Of a DNA stretch of 64,000 nt, positions 17,626-26,774 are shown one piece after another; the stretch's first letter is position 1; the number at the start of each line of letters is the position of its first letter. The translations under genes and the position numbers were made by a program. This stretch comes from Verrucomicrobiaceae bacterium (GTDB lineage: Bacteria > Verrucomicrobiota > Verrucomicrobiia > Verrucomicrobiales > Verrucomicrobiaceae), in contig JAIXOU010000020.1 in the NCBI GenBank assembly GCA_027486585.1, forward strand, positions 60,528 to 124,527, written 5' to 3'. The notes beneath the pieces were generated by a model. It was given only the letters and a program-made list of their open reading frames with translations, did no database searches and was not told where the DNA came from.

Positions 17626-19907
17626 GGTGTAGGAACTGGCGGTGGCGTGATCCATTGCTCGGCTTTTTTCATTTCGGCCAGTGCTAGCTGGAAAGCCAGC
17701 GTGGACTCAGCGCCCTGATTCTCGCTGACGCGATCCTCATGCAGTCCATCACTGCAACCACCGCTGCTAAAATCATAGAGCGGCAGTCCGAGATCATTGC
17801 GACCAAGAAACCATTCGAAGGCACGCTTAGCCTCACGCGGCCAGGTTGGGTTTTGTGTGGATCTGAATGCTTCATGGCAGGCAGACACCATCGCAAAGGC
17901 TTCCACAGGCTGTTGATCGAAGTCGGCGCGTGCACCATCCCGCTGATAGAAACCGTTACTGCCGATGGGTCTGAAGCAGCCCGTTTGACCCTTCTGGATC
18001 GATACTAGCCAGCCCAGAGATTTCAGGCCGATTTGCAAAGCCTCCCCATTGGGCTGCCATTGACCATCCAGGATGAGAGCCTGACAAATGCGGGCGTTGT
18101 CATAGGTAACGTAGGGTTCAAACCAGGGCCATTGCTCGGCGGCGCATTCATGCCAGAGAACCAGGAGTTTAGCCGTCAGTGATTCGCGCAGCGTATTGAT
18201 CCAAGGCTGGTTGGGGTGCTGGCGTAGATACTCGTGAATACCGAGCAAGGTAAAGCTCCACGCGCGTGGTGAAGTGAAGCCTGCGACCACTGGCAGTCCG
18301 CGCTCAAACAACTGCGCGGCAAGTCGGCGGTGCCCCTCATTCTGCGCGCGACCTGCGCCAGTGCCAGCGGCCCAAAGAGCGCGTGCATGGCTGTCCTCGC
18401 TACCTACTTCCTCCAGCCATTGCCGCCCATGGCTCATGAAATTACGGAAGCGGCCACTCTTGTAATCCAGCGCCGCAGCAAGGAAGGCAATGTAGGCCGT
18501 GGCATGTTGCATCAAGCTCTCCTGCACTGGCTTGCCGCCGAGGTCGTCGATCACGCAACAGAGGATGAAAGCGCGGGCGTTGTCGTCGGTGCAATAACCT
18601 TCATGAAAGTTAGGCACGTTAAAAATTGCGTGCTGAAAGATGCCCGTGCCATCGCTCATGCGGATGACGTGATCGAGCCGCAGTGGCGGCAGCGCATAGG
18701 GCCGCCCCTCCAGCGTCCAGCCCGCGAAGGCAGCACGCGGCATCGCTTTGCGGTCGGCGCGCGCATGTTGAAAGGACTCCACGTAATGCTTGGCCGTGGC
18801 AGACCAGATCATGTCCCGCCCCATTGCGTAGGCTTGGTGTTGCATGGTGGACATGCGCTCTGGGTCATCCAGCAGACCGCTGACGGCTTCAGCAATGGCT
18901 TGCGGATCATGGAAGGGCACCAGCACGCCACGCCCGTCTGCTAGTAGCTCCTGTGCATGCCAGTAGGGCGTCGAGACCACCGCCTTCCCAGCGCCAAAGA
19001 CATAGGCCAATGCACCGGAGGTGATCTGCGCCTCTTGCAGGTAGGGCGTCAGGTAGATGTCTGTCGCACCGATGAATTCCTTTAGGTCATCCAGCGAAAC
19101 GAAGCGATTGTAGAAGATGACGTTCTCCTTCACGCCGAGATCGCCGGCCAGCCTTTCCAGGCTCAGGCGGTAACGCTCACCCTCGCGCGCGACGAGGTGC
19201 GGGTGCGTGGCTCCCAACACGAGATAAACCACATTGGGGTGGCGCTTGACGATCTTTGGCAGCGCTTCAATAGCGTGCTCAATGCCCTTGCCAGGACCGA
19301 TCAAACCAAAGGTCAGCAGGACCTGGCGGCCCTCAACACCGAACTGTGCCTTAAAGCTTTCCGACGGTGCAAAGGGCACATCGGGGATACCGTGAGAAAT
19401 GATGTCGATCTTCCCTGCTGGCACGTTGTAGGTCGTGCGCAAAATCTCCGCACCCTTCTGGGCCATGACGATGAGTCGGTCACTAAGCCGAGCGATCTCA
19501 TCCATGATGCTGCGTTGCACAGGACTCGGGTGTTGTAAAATCGTGTGTAGAGTAGTGACTACGGGCATCCGCACTTCTCTGAGCAGGGCCAGCAGATGAC
19601 TGCCAGCAGGGCCACCATAAATGCCGAACTCGTGCTGCACACAGAGCACGTCCGTATTGTTGAAGTTTAAAAAATCCGCAGCGCGGCGATAAGACTCCAG
19701 ATCCTTCTCCTGCAACTCCACGCGCACGCGTGGCGGGTAGTCATAACCTTCGGCGGTGTCGTTGACGGCAGCCACGAAGCACGCAGCCTCAGGCTCAGCT
19801 CCCGCCACGGCCTCACAAAGATCATGGGTAAAGGTGGCTATCCCACACTGTCTCGGGGAGTAATCACCCAGAAAGGCGATGCGTTGTGGATGCGGTGATG
19901 ACGGCAT
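17622..19907 (-). CDS. GT4 glycosyltransferase with C-terminal helical domain
   Basis: A 761-residue protein. Residues 1-395 form a GT-B, family 4 glycosyltransferase: IAFLGDYSPRQCGIATFTHD, LCVQHEFGIYGGPAGSHLL, TFGLIGPGKGIEHAIEALP and a late GALAYVFGAGKAVVSTPYW donor-site region. Residues about 420-745 form an extra, mostly helical domain (HEGYCTDDNARAFILCC, ARALWAAGTG, YDNARICQALI) that resembles alpha/alpha-toroid glycosidase folds. Such a fusion suggests synthesis plus trimming or binding of the product. It is followed by the coupled GH130 and preceded by DUF2383 and DUF2934 genes in one minus-strand run. Confidence 0.85.
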   Translation of the reverse strand: MPSSPHPQRIAFLGDYSPRQCGIATFTHDLCEAVAGAEPEAACFVAAVNDTAEGYDYPPRVRVELQEKDLESYRRAADFLNFNNTDVLCVQHEFGIYGGPAGSHLLALLREVRMPVVTTLHTILQHPSPVQRSIMDEIARLSDRLIVMAQKGAEILRTTYNVPAGKIDIISHGIPDVPFAPSESFKAQFGVEGRQVLLTFGLIGPGKGIEHAIEALPKIVKRHPNVVYLVLGATHPHLVAREGERYRLSLERLAGDLGVKENVIFYNRFVSLDDLKEFIGATDIYLTPYLQEAQITSGALAYVFGAGKAVVSTPYWHAQELLADGRGVLVPFHDPQAIAEAVSGLLDDPERMSTMQHQAYAMGRDMIWSATAKHYVESFQHARADRKAMPRAAFAGWTLEGRPYALPPLRLDHVIRMSDGTGIFQHAIFNVPNFHEGYCTDDNARAFILCCVIDDLGGKPVQESLMQHATAYIAFLAAALDYKSGRFRNFMSHGRQWLEEVGSEDSHARALWAAGTGAGRAQNEGHRRLAAQLFERGLPVVAGFTSPRAWSFTLLGIHEYLRQHPNQPWINTLRESLTAKLLVLWHECAAEQWPWFEPYVTYDNARICQALILDGQWQPNGEALQIGLKSLGWLVSIQKGQTGCFRPIGSNGFYQRDGARADFDQQPVEAFAMVSACHEAFRSTQNPTWPREAKRAFEWFLGRNDLGLPLYDFSSGGCSDGLHEDRVSENQGAESTLAFQLALAEMKKAEQWITPPPVPTP

Positions 19908-19952
19908 AAATTTAATAAGGTGTGGTCTCGGCAGCTGGGCTTGAATGCTTTG

Positions 19953-20576
19953 TTATTGGCGGCTTGCGTCAGCCAGGGTTTCTCGGCGTCCTTTGAGCTC
20001 CACGAGATGATCGTAGAGCGGAGGAAGCAGCTCTTGGTTGATCAGTTGGATGGCGCGGCTCGAAAGATTGGATTCCGTGAGCGCAGCTTCATAGTCGCTG
20101 ATGCCTCTCAGCTCGCCCTGCTCCAGAATCAGCAGTGCGGGATTCTCGCCGAATAGCTTCGCAGCACCTTCAAGGGCATGAGCGAAACCACCCCACACGC
20201 CTGACGTGATCGCGGGCACACCGCCGCTTTCGCTGATGAGATCACGAAGGGCTGTGGCGCTCTGCTGATGCTCGTCACGAATACTGACAAGGGAATCATT
20301 GTCCGCGGAATCAGCGAACTTCGCGACGGCTTGAGTGTAGGTTTCAATGGCGGCCATTTCGCCACGCAGCAAGGCGTTGCAGACATCAATGATCGCCTTA
20401 CCGGCGGGAGGGAATAGTTCAGGGCTTGCATCTGCGTTTATCGTTGTCTGTGAGTCTGGCTTTTCAGAGGATGTTGTGCAGGGCCCCTCCCAGATGGCAA
20501 TGTCTGTGATGATTGCGTCCTTGGTGATAAGTTCAGAAGCTTCGAGCACAAAGTCTTTGACGATTGTTTCAGTCAT
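19953..20576 (-). CDS. DUF2383 ferritin-like four-helix protein (copy a)
   Basis: A 207-residue protein with a ~65-residue N-terminal extension, then a DUF2383/PA2169-type helical bundle: ALLRGEMAAIETYTQAVAKF, IRDEHQQSATALRDLI, EQGELRGISDYEAAL. The Glu and His pattern (E in GEMAAIE, DEHQQ, EQGE) suits a di-iron ferritin-like centre. The paralog at 39137 lacks the extension. It sits between DUF2934c and the glycosyltransferase. The family is associated with stress in many soil bacteria, but its activity is not established. Confidence 0.8.
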   Translation of the reverse strand: MTETIVKDFVLEASELITKDAIITDIAIWEGPCTTSSEKPDSQTTINADASPELFPPAGKAIIDVCNALLRGEMAAIETYTQAVAKFADSADNDSLVSIRDEHQQSATALRDLISESGGVPAITSGVWGGFAHALEGAAKLFGENPALLILEQGELRGISDYEAALTESNLSSRAIQLINQELLPPLYDHLVELKGRRETLADASRQ

Positions 20577-20627
20577 GATGTGGGGGGGCTGGAGTGGGGT
20601 TGGAAAAGCGACAGGGATGTTGGGTTT

Positions 20628-20867
20628 TCACATGCAGTTGGCTCTTTGGTAGTCGGCCATGTATTCTGATTCGGCGCGCAGCCAAGCCTCCACATCATGA
20701 CCATCTGCCGAACCGTGGTTCTGATAGTTTGCCTGAGGACGCATGGGCTCATCATCCCCAACTGGGCAAAGCCCGCGCGCATAAGGTGAAAAATAAGGTG
20801 CCCTAGCTTTGACAGGCCTAACGGCGAGTTTGGCGGAGACGCTCACTGGAATCGTGTTTTGTTTCAT
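20628..20867 (-). CDS. DUF2934-family small stress protein (copy c)
   Basis: A 79-residue protein, MKQNTIPVSVSAKL..., with a shortened DUF2934 segment (NYQNHGSADGHDVEAWLRAE) that lacks the usual preceding alanine-rich helix. The start at 20867 leaves 37 bases to the element at 20905-20922. It is probably the first gene of a transcript that continues through DUF2383, the GT4 gene and the GH130 gene. Confidence 0.7.
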   Translation of the reverse strand: MKQNTIPVSVSAKLAVRPVKARAPYFSPYARGLCPVGDDEPMRPQANYQNHGSADGHDVEAWLRAESEYMADYQRANCM

Positions 20868-20904
20868 AAGGCATCCATGATGCGCCGTTGCCATACTTTT
20901 GGCT

Positions 20905-20922
20905 ATAGGGTGAGCTCCTACC
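20905..20922 (-). promoter_or_regulatory. 18-bp stress element copy 6
   Basis: On the minus strand GGTAGGA-GCTC-ACCCTAT, one mismatch in the conserved half, 37 bases before the DUF2934c start. It would drive the DUF2934-DUF2383-GT4-GH130 run. Confidence 0.65.
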
Positions 20923-20930
20923 TTTTTTTG

Positions 20931-21056
20931 CTACTGGTTCAGATCACGTTGACTCTGCAACACCAGGGTCTGTTGATCGACGAGTGCTTCGACTTCGTTC
21001 TCGCGTGCGGAAGGCTTGCGACGAACCACGGGCTTCGCTGTTTGGGTGAGGTTCAT
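20931..21056 (-). CDS. 41-residue small ORF translationally coupled to a histidine kinase
   Basis: The ATG overlaps the stop of the upstream hybrid kinase as ATGA, and the frame runs 41 codons to a TAG. The product is basic in its first half (TAKPVVRRKPSARE) and then polar and helical (NEVEALVDQQTLVLQSQRDL). No known family was recognised. The coupling and the exact fit between the kinase and the next promoter element are the only evidence that it is real. Confidence 0.4.
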   Translation of the reverse strand: MNLTQTAKPVVRRKPSARENEVEALVDQQTLVLQSQRDLNQ

Positions 21057-24000
21057 TCAGTCTGTGCGGACATGCTTTCCACCTTATCCAGCGCGGTATC
21101 GACAGCGGTTAGAAAGACAGCGGCCTCTGCTTTTTTAGCGGAATTGGCAGCGAACTCCAGCGTGGCATTGAGCGTCTCTAGGAACTCATTCACCTTGATG
21201 GGTTTGGTGAGGTATTTGAAAAAGCCGGCCTCTAGGCCTTTCTCGATGTCTCGCGGCATGGCATTGGCACTGAGCGCGACGATGGGGATGTGGGCAGTGA
21301 TGGGATCATCTCGGAGGATCTTCATGGCTTCGATGCCGCTGATGCCGGGCAGATTGATATCCATCAAAATGACATCTGGCACGTAACCGATGGCCAGGGC
21401 AATGCCGTCCTTACCATTCATGGCACTGAGCAATCGTAGATCAGGATGACGAGCGATGATTTGCTCGACCAGCTTAAGATTAGCGGGATTGTCTTCGACA
21501 TAAAGCAGCAGGCGCTTTTTCGGCCCACTTAGAATGGGAGATGTGGCCATCACAGTGTTCACGGTTTTGGCATAATTCTCGTGGTGGATCGTATCATGGA
21601 TCAGCTCAATCCAAAAAACGCTACCACTGCCGACAGTGCTTTCAGCGCCGATCTTGCCCTGCATTAGCTCGACAAGTCGCTTGCTGACGACTAGGCCGAT
21701 GCCAGTCCCCTCCTCACCGGTGGCTTCTTTGCCGAGACGATTGAAGGCTTGGAATAACTGGGCCAGCATCTCAGGTGTGAGACCTGCGCCTGTATCCTTC
21801 ACACTGATGCGCATGTTGCCAGTGACGCTGGGTGTGTAGTCCACTTTCACCGTGCCATCTGTCTGGTTATACTTGATAGCATTGGAAAGCAGATTGATCA
21901 GCACTTGCTTCAGGCGAGTGCGGTCCGCTTTGATGTAACATGGGCCTGCGAACACTGGAAAGGTCATGCTGATGCCGCGCTTTTGCGCCTGCGGCTCGAT
22001 CATGGCTTGGCACTCGATCAGCACCTCTGGCAATGACACGGCTTCCAAAGAGAGAGACAGGCGACCAGACTCGATCACGGCTAGGTCAAGGATCTCATTG
22101 ATTAACTCCAGCAGGAACCAGCCTGCGTGCAGGATCTGGTCGATACTGGCCTTCTGCGTCGATGTGGGCAGCGGTGAGTCGGACTCCATGAGCTGGGCAA
22201 AACCGAGGATGGCATTCAGCGGCGAACGCAGTTCATGACTCATGCTGGAAAGAAAGTCCGACTTGGCCAAATTGGCCTTCTCCGCGGCAGCCTTGGCCGT
22301 TTCAAGCTCGACGGTGTTTTCTTGCAGCACCTTATCCCAGCGCTTCCGCTCAGTCACATCACGTGCAGAGGCGAAGACGCCTTGCAGCACACCATCGCGG
22401 TTATGAAAGGTGGTAGCGTTGTAGGAGACCACGGTTTCTGCGCCGTCTTTGGCACGCGCCGTGAGCTCGTAGTCGGTCACTTTACTTTCTGCCAGTACAC
22501 GCTTGATGCCAGCCTCAGCAAGGGCGGGATCAGTGAAGTAGTTTTTAAAAAAGGCACCGATCAGTTCCTCCCGTGAGTGTCCCGTGAGTGCTTCCATTTG
22601 CTTATTCACGTCCGTGATCACCCCTGATGGATCGGTGGTCATAAGCGCATCAATGTTCGAATCGATCAGTGAGCGTGTGTAAAACTGCTGATCACGCAGT
22701 GCCTGCTGCACGGCATATTCACCCGTGACATCGCGGAAGACTAACACGGCACCGATCACCTGTCCTTCGCGGTTACGAATCGGCGCACAGCTATCGGCGA
22801 TGTCACATTCAGTGCCGTTGTGTGAGATGAGAACCGTATGGTTGGCCAAGCCCTGAATGCTGCCATTCGCCAAGGTGTCATTGACCGGCACGACGGCAGG
22901 CAACCGGGTTTCTTTATGAATGATATTAAAGATCTCCTCGACCCGGTGCCCCGTGGCCTGCGCCTGTGTCCAGCCAGTGAGTTGCTCAGCAAGAGCGTTG
23001 AGTAATGTCACACGTCCTTCGGCATCGGTGGCGATCACCGCGTCTCCGATGGAATTGAGGGTGACAGCAAATTTTTCTTCACTGACTTGCAGGGTAACGT
23101 TGGCCAGCATGAGCTGCCGGTTAGACTCTTCTTGTGCTTCGAGCAGTTGCTGGCGCTCGGCCTCCACCTGCCTGCGTGCCGTGTTATCCGTGCCGATCAG
23201 TAGATACCCAATGATGCCGCCGTGATCATGGATGTCACGCAGGGCTGTGACTGAAACCACGGCAGGAAAGCGGCTGCCATCTTTGCGGATGTAGGTCAGC
23301 TCATAGATATCCTCAATGCCGCGTGAGGCTTTAAAAACGAGCGCTTCAAACCCTGGCGCGATCTCCGTGCCAAGTTCCAAACTCAGCGCTGCAGCGCGTG
23401 CCACGACCTCCTGCGGATCGGAAATCTCAGCGGGCGTGATCTTGTTCATGACCTCAGCAGCGGTGTAGCCAAGCATGCGCTCAGCACCGACATTGAAAAT
23501 CTGAATTACACCTTTGGCATCCGTAGCGATGCTGGAAAAGTTTGCGCTGTTGAAGATCGCGCTTTGCAGAGCACCCGCTTTGATCAGCGCTTCCTCAGCC
23601 TCTTTGCGTGCGGTGTTGTCTGTGCCGATGAGAAGATAACCAATGATGGCACCTTTGACATCGCGCAGTCCGGTGACAGAGACCACGGCAGGGAAACGGC
23701 TGCCATCTTTGCGGATGTAGGTCAGCTCGTAGATGTCCTCAATGCCGCGAAAGGCTTTGAATACGAGCGCCTCGAAGCCTGGCGTGATGGGCGTGCCGAG
23801 TTCGATGCTTAGCGCCTTGGCACGGGCGATGACTTCCTGTGGATCCGAAATTTCCGCCGGAGTGATTTTGTTCACGACCTCAGCAGCGGTGTACCCAAGC
23901 ATTCGTTCCGCGCCGACATTGAAGAGCTGGATCACGCCTTTCTCATCCGTGGCGATGCTTGAGAAGTTGGCACTGTTAAGGATGGCGTTTTGCAGCGCCC

Positions 24001-24112
24001 CTGTCTTCAGCAGAGCCTGTGCGCGTTTCACTTCCGCGATAGCTCCCTGCGCTGCCGCCTCTGTGGGGGTATTGGGGGTGTTCTCTGGCTGCGGGCTTGT
24101 TGGAAATGTCAT
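21053..24112 (-). CDS. Hybrid sensor histidine kinase with four PAS domains and a receiver
   Basis: A soluble hybrid kinase of 1019 residues from ATG 24112; a GTG at 24166 would add 18. Order: two near-identical PAS domains (about 25-165 and 170-310), two more PAS domains (about 340-460 and 470-585), HisKA with His in SMSHELRSPLNA (about 622), HATPase (NLLSNAIKYN, DTGAGLTPE, GEEGTGIGLVVSKRL) and a C-terminal receiver with Asp in VILMDINLPG (about 915). No membrane segment is seen, so the signal is probably cytoplasmic. The first two PAS copies arose by a 426-bp internal duplication. A symmetric element lies upstream at 24191-24208. Confidence 0.9.
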   Translation of the reverse strand: MTFPTSPQPENTPNTPTEAAAQGAIAEVKRAQALLKTGALQNAILNSANFSSIATDEKGVIQLFNVGAERMLGYTAAEVVNKITPAEISDPQEVIARAKALSIELGTPITPGFEALVFKAFRGIEDIYELTYIRKDGSRFPAVVSVTGLRDVKGAIIGYLLIGTDNTARKEAEEALIKAGALQSAIFNSANFSSIATDAKGVIQIFNVGAERMLGYTAAEVMNKITPAEISDPQEVVARAAALSLELGTEIAPGFEALVFKASRGIEDIYELTYIRKDGSRFPAVVSVTALRDIHDHGGIIGYLLIGTDNTARRQVEAERQQLLEAQEESNRQLMLANVTLQVSEEKFAVTLNSIGDAVIATDAEGRVTLLNALAEQLTGWTQAQATGHRVEEIFNIIHKETRLPAVVPVNDTLANGSIQGLANHTVLISHNGTECDIADSCAPIRNREGQVIGAVLVFRDVTGEYAVQQALRDQQFYTRSLIDSNIDALMTTDPSGVITDVNKQMEALTGHSREELIGAFFKNYFTDPALAEAGIKRVLAESKVTDYELTARAKDGAETVVSYNATTFHNRDGVLQGVFASARDVTERKRWDKVLQENTVELETAKAAAEKANLAKSDFLSSMSHELRSPLNAILGFAQLMESDSPLPTSTQKASIDQILHAGWFLLELINEILDLAVIESGRLSLSLEAVSLPEVLIECQAMIEPQAQKRGISMTFPVFAGPCYIKADRTRLKQVLINLLSNAIKYNQTDGTVKVDYTPSVTGNMRISVKDTGAGLTPEMLAQLFQAFNRLGKEATGEEGTGIGLVVSKRLVELMQGKIGAESTVGSGSVFWIELIHDTIHHENYAKTVNTVMATSPILSGPKKRLLLYVEDNPANLKLVEQIIARHPDLRLLSAMNGKDGIALAIGYVPDVILMDINLPGISGIEAMKILRDDPITAHIPIVALSANAMPRDIEKGLEAGFFKYLTKPIKVNEFLETLNATLEFAANSAKKAEAAVFLTAVDTALDKVESMSAQTE
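23130..23980 (-). repeat. Tandem 426-bp repeat encoding duplicated PAS domains
   Basis: Two adjacent units, offset by 426 bp (142 codons), encode ANFSSIATD, FNVGAERMLGYTAAEV, NKITPAEISDPQEV and ELTYIRKDGSRFPAVVSVT almost identically. Boundaries are approximate. High nucleotide similarity suggests a fairly recent duplication. Confidence 0.75.
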
Positions 24113-24190
24113 GAAGGCGTTCTCTGATGACACGCGAATTGGCCGAGCATGCAGCAGATTCCACACTGAGACCGGGCGCTAAGCAGTGCT

Positions 24191-24208
24191 ATGGGGTGTT
24201 TGCCCCAT
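24191..24208. promoter_or_regulatory. 18-bp stress element copy 7
   Basis: ATGGGGT-GTTT-GCCCCAT, a near-perfect inverted repeat upstream of the hybrid kinase. It is 78 bases from ATG 24112 on the minus strand, not the usual 36-37. A weak, degenerate second match lies at 24253-24270. Confidence 0.5.
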
Positions 24209-24269
24209 TAAGGACTTCGTTGTAGCAATGACGAATGAGTAAGCATGAATGACGAGGGCTCAATCCTAC

Positions 24270-26774
24270 CTACTTCAAAGCTGGCAGCTCCACGGTCACG
24301 ATGGTGGGGTGGCCGGGGGCGGAGGTGATTTGGAAGGTGCCGTCGATCATTTCGATGCGCTCTTTCATGCCGAGCAGTCCGAGTCGTTTGCCCTTGCGTG
24401 TGCCGAGGGTTGTGTCGTTGGAGAAACCTTGGCCGTCGTCAGTAATCGTCATGCGGGTGGTGCCTTCAGGCAGGCTTGTTAGGCTGATGGAGACATGAGT
24501 AGCTTTCGCGTGGCGGGCGACGTTGGTCAGTGCCTCCTGGACGATGCGGTAGAGCGCAGTGCGGCGGTAGCCGATCATGACTTCGATGTCAGCGGTTGCT
24601 TGCAAGACAACGCGCACGCCAGTGCTTTCGGTGAAGCTTTTTAGGTGGGACTCTAGCGCGGGGATGAGGCCGATGTCGTCCAGCACGGAAGGGCGTAATT
24701 CGCGAGCGAACTGATGGACAGTATCGGCGGCTTTTTCCACGAGCTGCTGCGTGCGCTGGATCTTGACCAGTAGGCTTTTGGGCGTGCCCTCGGCAGCACG
24801 GGTGAGGGTGCCTAGGTGGACATTGATGCCGACCAGCGTTTGGGCGATCACATCATGCAGCTCTCGGCTGATGCGCTTCCGTTCGTCTTCCTGAGCGGTG
24901 ATGATTTGGTGGGAAAAGCTGCGCAGTTGCTTCTGCATTTGCTGGGCTTGCTGGAGAAGCCGCCGCTGGTCCTGCTCACTGCGTTTGAGTGTTTTTTCCA
25001 CGGCCTGCCGCTGGATGATTTCCTCCTCCAGTTTCTGATTGGAAGCGGTGAGGATGTCCAGCCGACGACGCACCCATTCGGCGCGTTTGCGCTCGGTGAT
25101 GTTGTTAAAAAAGCATACCACGCGGTGTTCCCCGGCAGGCAGGGTGACACGCTGGAGCTGCCACTCATAGGCTTCCTGTTCGTGAGTATCTTGCCTCCGT
25201 TCACTAAACTCAGCTGACTGATGAGGCTCCCCGGTTTTTAGCGTGTGGCGGAAGCGTGCCAAGATCTTGTTCGCGACTCGTTTTGACCAGAGAAGACGGG
25301 TGATTTCAGCAAAGTCACGACCGATCAAAGGATGGGCGTTGGTGAACGCCGGCAGTGCTTTGGGATTGATCTGTTGAATGCGAAACGCAGCGTCCACGAC
25401 ATACACACCGAAGGGTGCCTTTTCGATCATGGCGGTGAAGAGGGCCTCACTGCGCCTGATGGCTTCCTCCGCTTTCAAGCGCTCGGTGATGTCACGCTGC
25501 ACGCTGACGAAGTGACTGATCTGTCCACTAGCATCTTTGACGGGGGATATGCTCTGCTCACTGACATAGAGATGCTGATTCTTATGTCGGTTCGTGATCT
25601 GGCCACTCCAGTTCTGGCCTGAAAGAATGGTCTGCCAAATTTGCTGAAAAAAGGATTCGGGGTGTGCCCCAGAATTCACCAAGCTGGCCTTTTGCCCGAG
25701 CGCCTCATCGGCAGTAAAACCGCTCATGGTGGTGAAGGCGGGATTCGTGTATTGCAAGATCCCATCACGATCCGTGATGAAAATAGCATTGGCCACAGCT
25801 GCCATGGCTGTGCCTTTCAGTCGGATGTCGAGCTCGGCACGCTTCCGCTCGGTGATGTCACGGATGTTGCACTGGATGACGCTGTGACCATTTTCCAGAT
25901 ACAGATTGGCTACGACTTCGACTTCTTGATGGCGGCCATCCTGGCTCTTGAGCGGTAGGTTTTCATAGCGGACTTGATGAGTTCTTTTGAGTTCACGGAA
26001 CATCTCTTGGCTGGCGTCTTCATCTTTGAGCAGGCCAATCTCAAAGAGTTCCTTCCCGACCAGCTCATCATGCGTGTAGCCGAGCAGCGTGGTCATGAAG
26101 GGATTGGCATCCGTGATCAGCCTTGCGGCGGGGTCCATGAGCAGTACGCCATCATGCGCTGTTTCAAAGAGGCGGCGATAACGCAGCTCGGAAGCATGCA
26201 CTTTTGCCTCTGCCTCGACACGCTCGGTGATGTCCACCACGACAGCGCTGCACTCCTGGCCGCTGGGAGAGCGCTGGGTTCTGATTTTCACGACTCTGGC
26301 AGTCTGGTCATGGCGCAGGAGATAGAAGTCGCCTTCTTGTTTGGTTTCGCCCGCGAAGGCTTGCTCAAGAAAGGTTCGGAAGGCTGGTCGCTGATCTGGC
26401 GTGATCAGTTCAGAGAAGGAGTGATCAGTCAACTTGGCCCGAGGGATGCCGGTGAGGCTGGCACCAGTGAGATTGACGAGATGGATCTTCCCTTCCCTGC
26501 TTAAGGTGAAATAGCCGACGGGTGAAAAGTCATAGAGGTCGGTGTACTTTTCCAGCAGGCTTTCCATGCGATCACGCGCTTCATGCAGCTCGGCGTTCTG
26601 CATTTCTAGCTCGACCTGATGCACCTGCAGCTCATGCAGCAGCCGCTTGGAGTCAGCCGTGGGCTTGGTTTCAGCGGGCTTGCTAGCCTGATTCTTCTGC
26701 CGCTTACGCAGACTGGCCTCTGCATGGCGGCGTAGGGCTGCGGCGCTTGGATTGCTGGTCGGCTCTGGAGTCAT
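24270..26774 (-). CDS. PAS-rich sensor histidine kinase, NarX/HisKA_3 type
   Basis: An 834-residue soluble kinase. An N-terminal coiled coil (about 40-75) leads into four PAS domains (about 75-190, 200-315, 325-440, 445-570), a second coiled coil and a HisKA_3 domain with His in ISRELHDVIAQTL (about residue 636). The C-terminal HATPase has ALTNVARHAKATHVSISL and RLGLLGMKERIEMIDG. HisKA_3 kinases usually pair with NarL-type regulators such as the one at 30127. Its ATG overlaps the CheB-CheR stop (ATGA), so the two are coupled. Confidence 0.9.
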   Translation of the reverse strand: MTPEPTSNPSAAALRRHAEASLRKRQKNQASKPAETKPTADSKRLLHELQVHQVELEMQNAELHEARDRMESLLEKYTDLYDFSPVGYFTLSREGKIHLVNLTGASLTGIPRAKLTDHSFSELITPDQRPAFRTFLEQAFAGETKQEGDFYLLRHDQTARVVKIRTQRSPSGQECSAVVVDITERVEAEAKVHASELRYRRLFETAHDGVLLMDPAARLITDANPFMTTLLGYTHDELVGKELFEIGLLKDEDASQEMFRELKRTHQVRYENLPLKSQDGRHQEVEVVANLYLENGHSVIQCNIRDITERKRAELDIRLKGTAMAAVANAIFITDRDGILQYTNPAFTTMSGFTADEALGQKASLVNSGAHPESFFQQIWQTILSGQNWSGQITNRHKNQHLYVSEQSISPVKDASGQISHFVSVQRDITERLKAEEAIRRSEALFTAMIEKAPFGVYVVDAAFRIQQINPKALPAFTNAHPLIGRDFAEITRLLWSKRVANKILARFRHTLKTGEPHQSAEFSERRQDTHEQEAYEWQLQRVTLPAGEHRVVCFFNNITERKRAEWVRRRLDILTASNQKLEEEIIQRQAVEKTLKRSEQDQRRLLQQAQQMQKQLRSFSHQIITAQEDERKRISRELHDVIAQTLVGINVHLGTLTRAAEGTPKSLLVKIQRTQQLVEKAADTVHQFARELRPSVLDDIGLIPALESHLKSFTESTGVRVVLQATADIEVMIGYRRTALYRIVQEALTNVARHAKATHVSISLTSLPEGTTRMTITDDGQGFSNDTTLGTRKGKRLGLLGMKERIEMIDGTFQITSAPGHPTIVTVELPALK

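Noticed and set aside
24253..24270. Twentieth copy of the 18-bp element
   Set aside because: Only about 11 of 18 bases fit, and it overlaps the stop codon of a kinase gene; kept out of the count.
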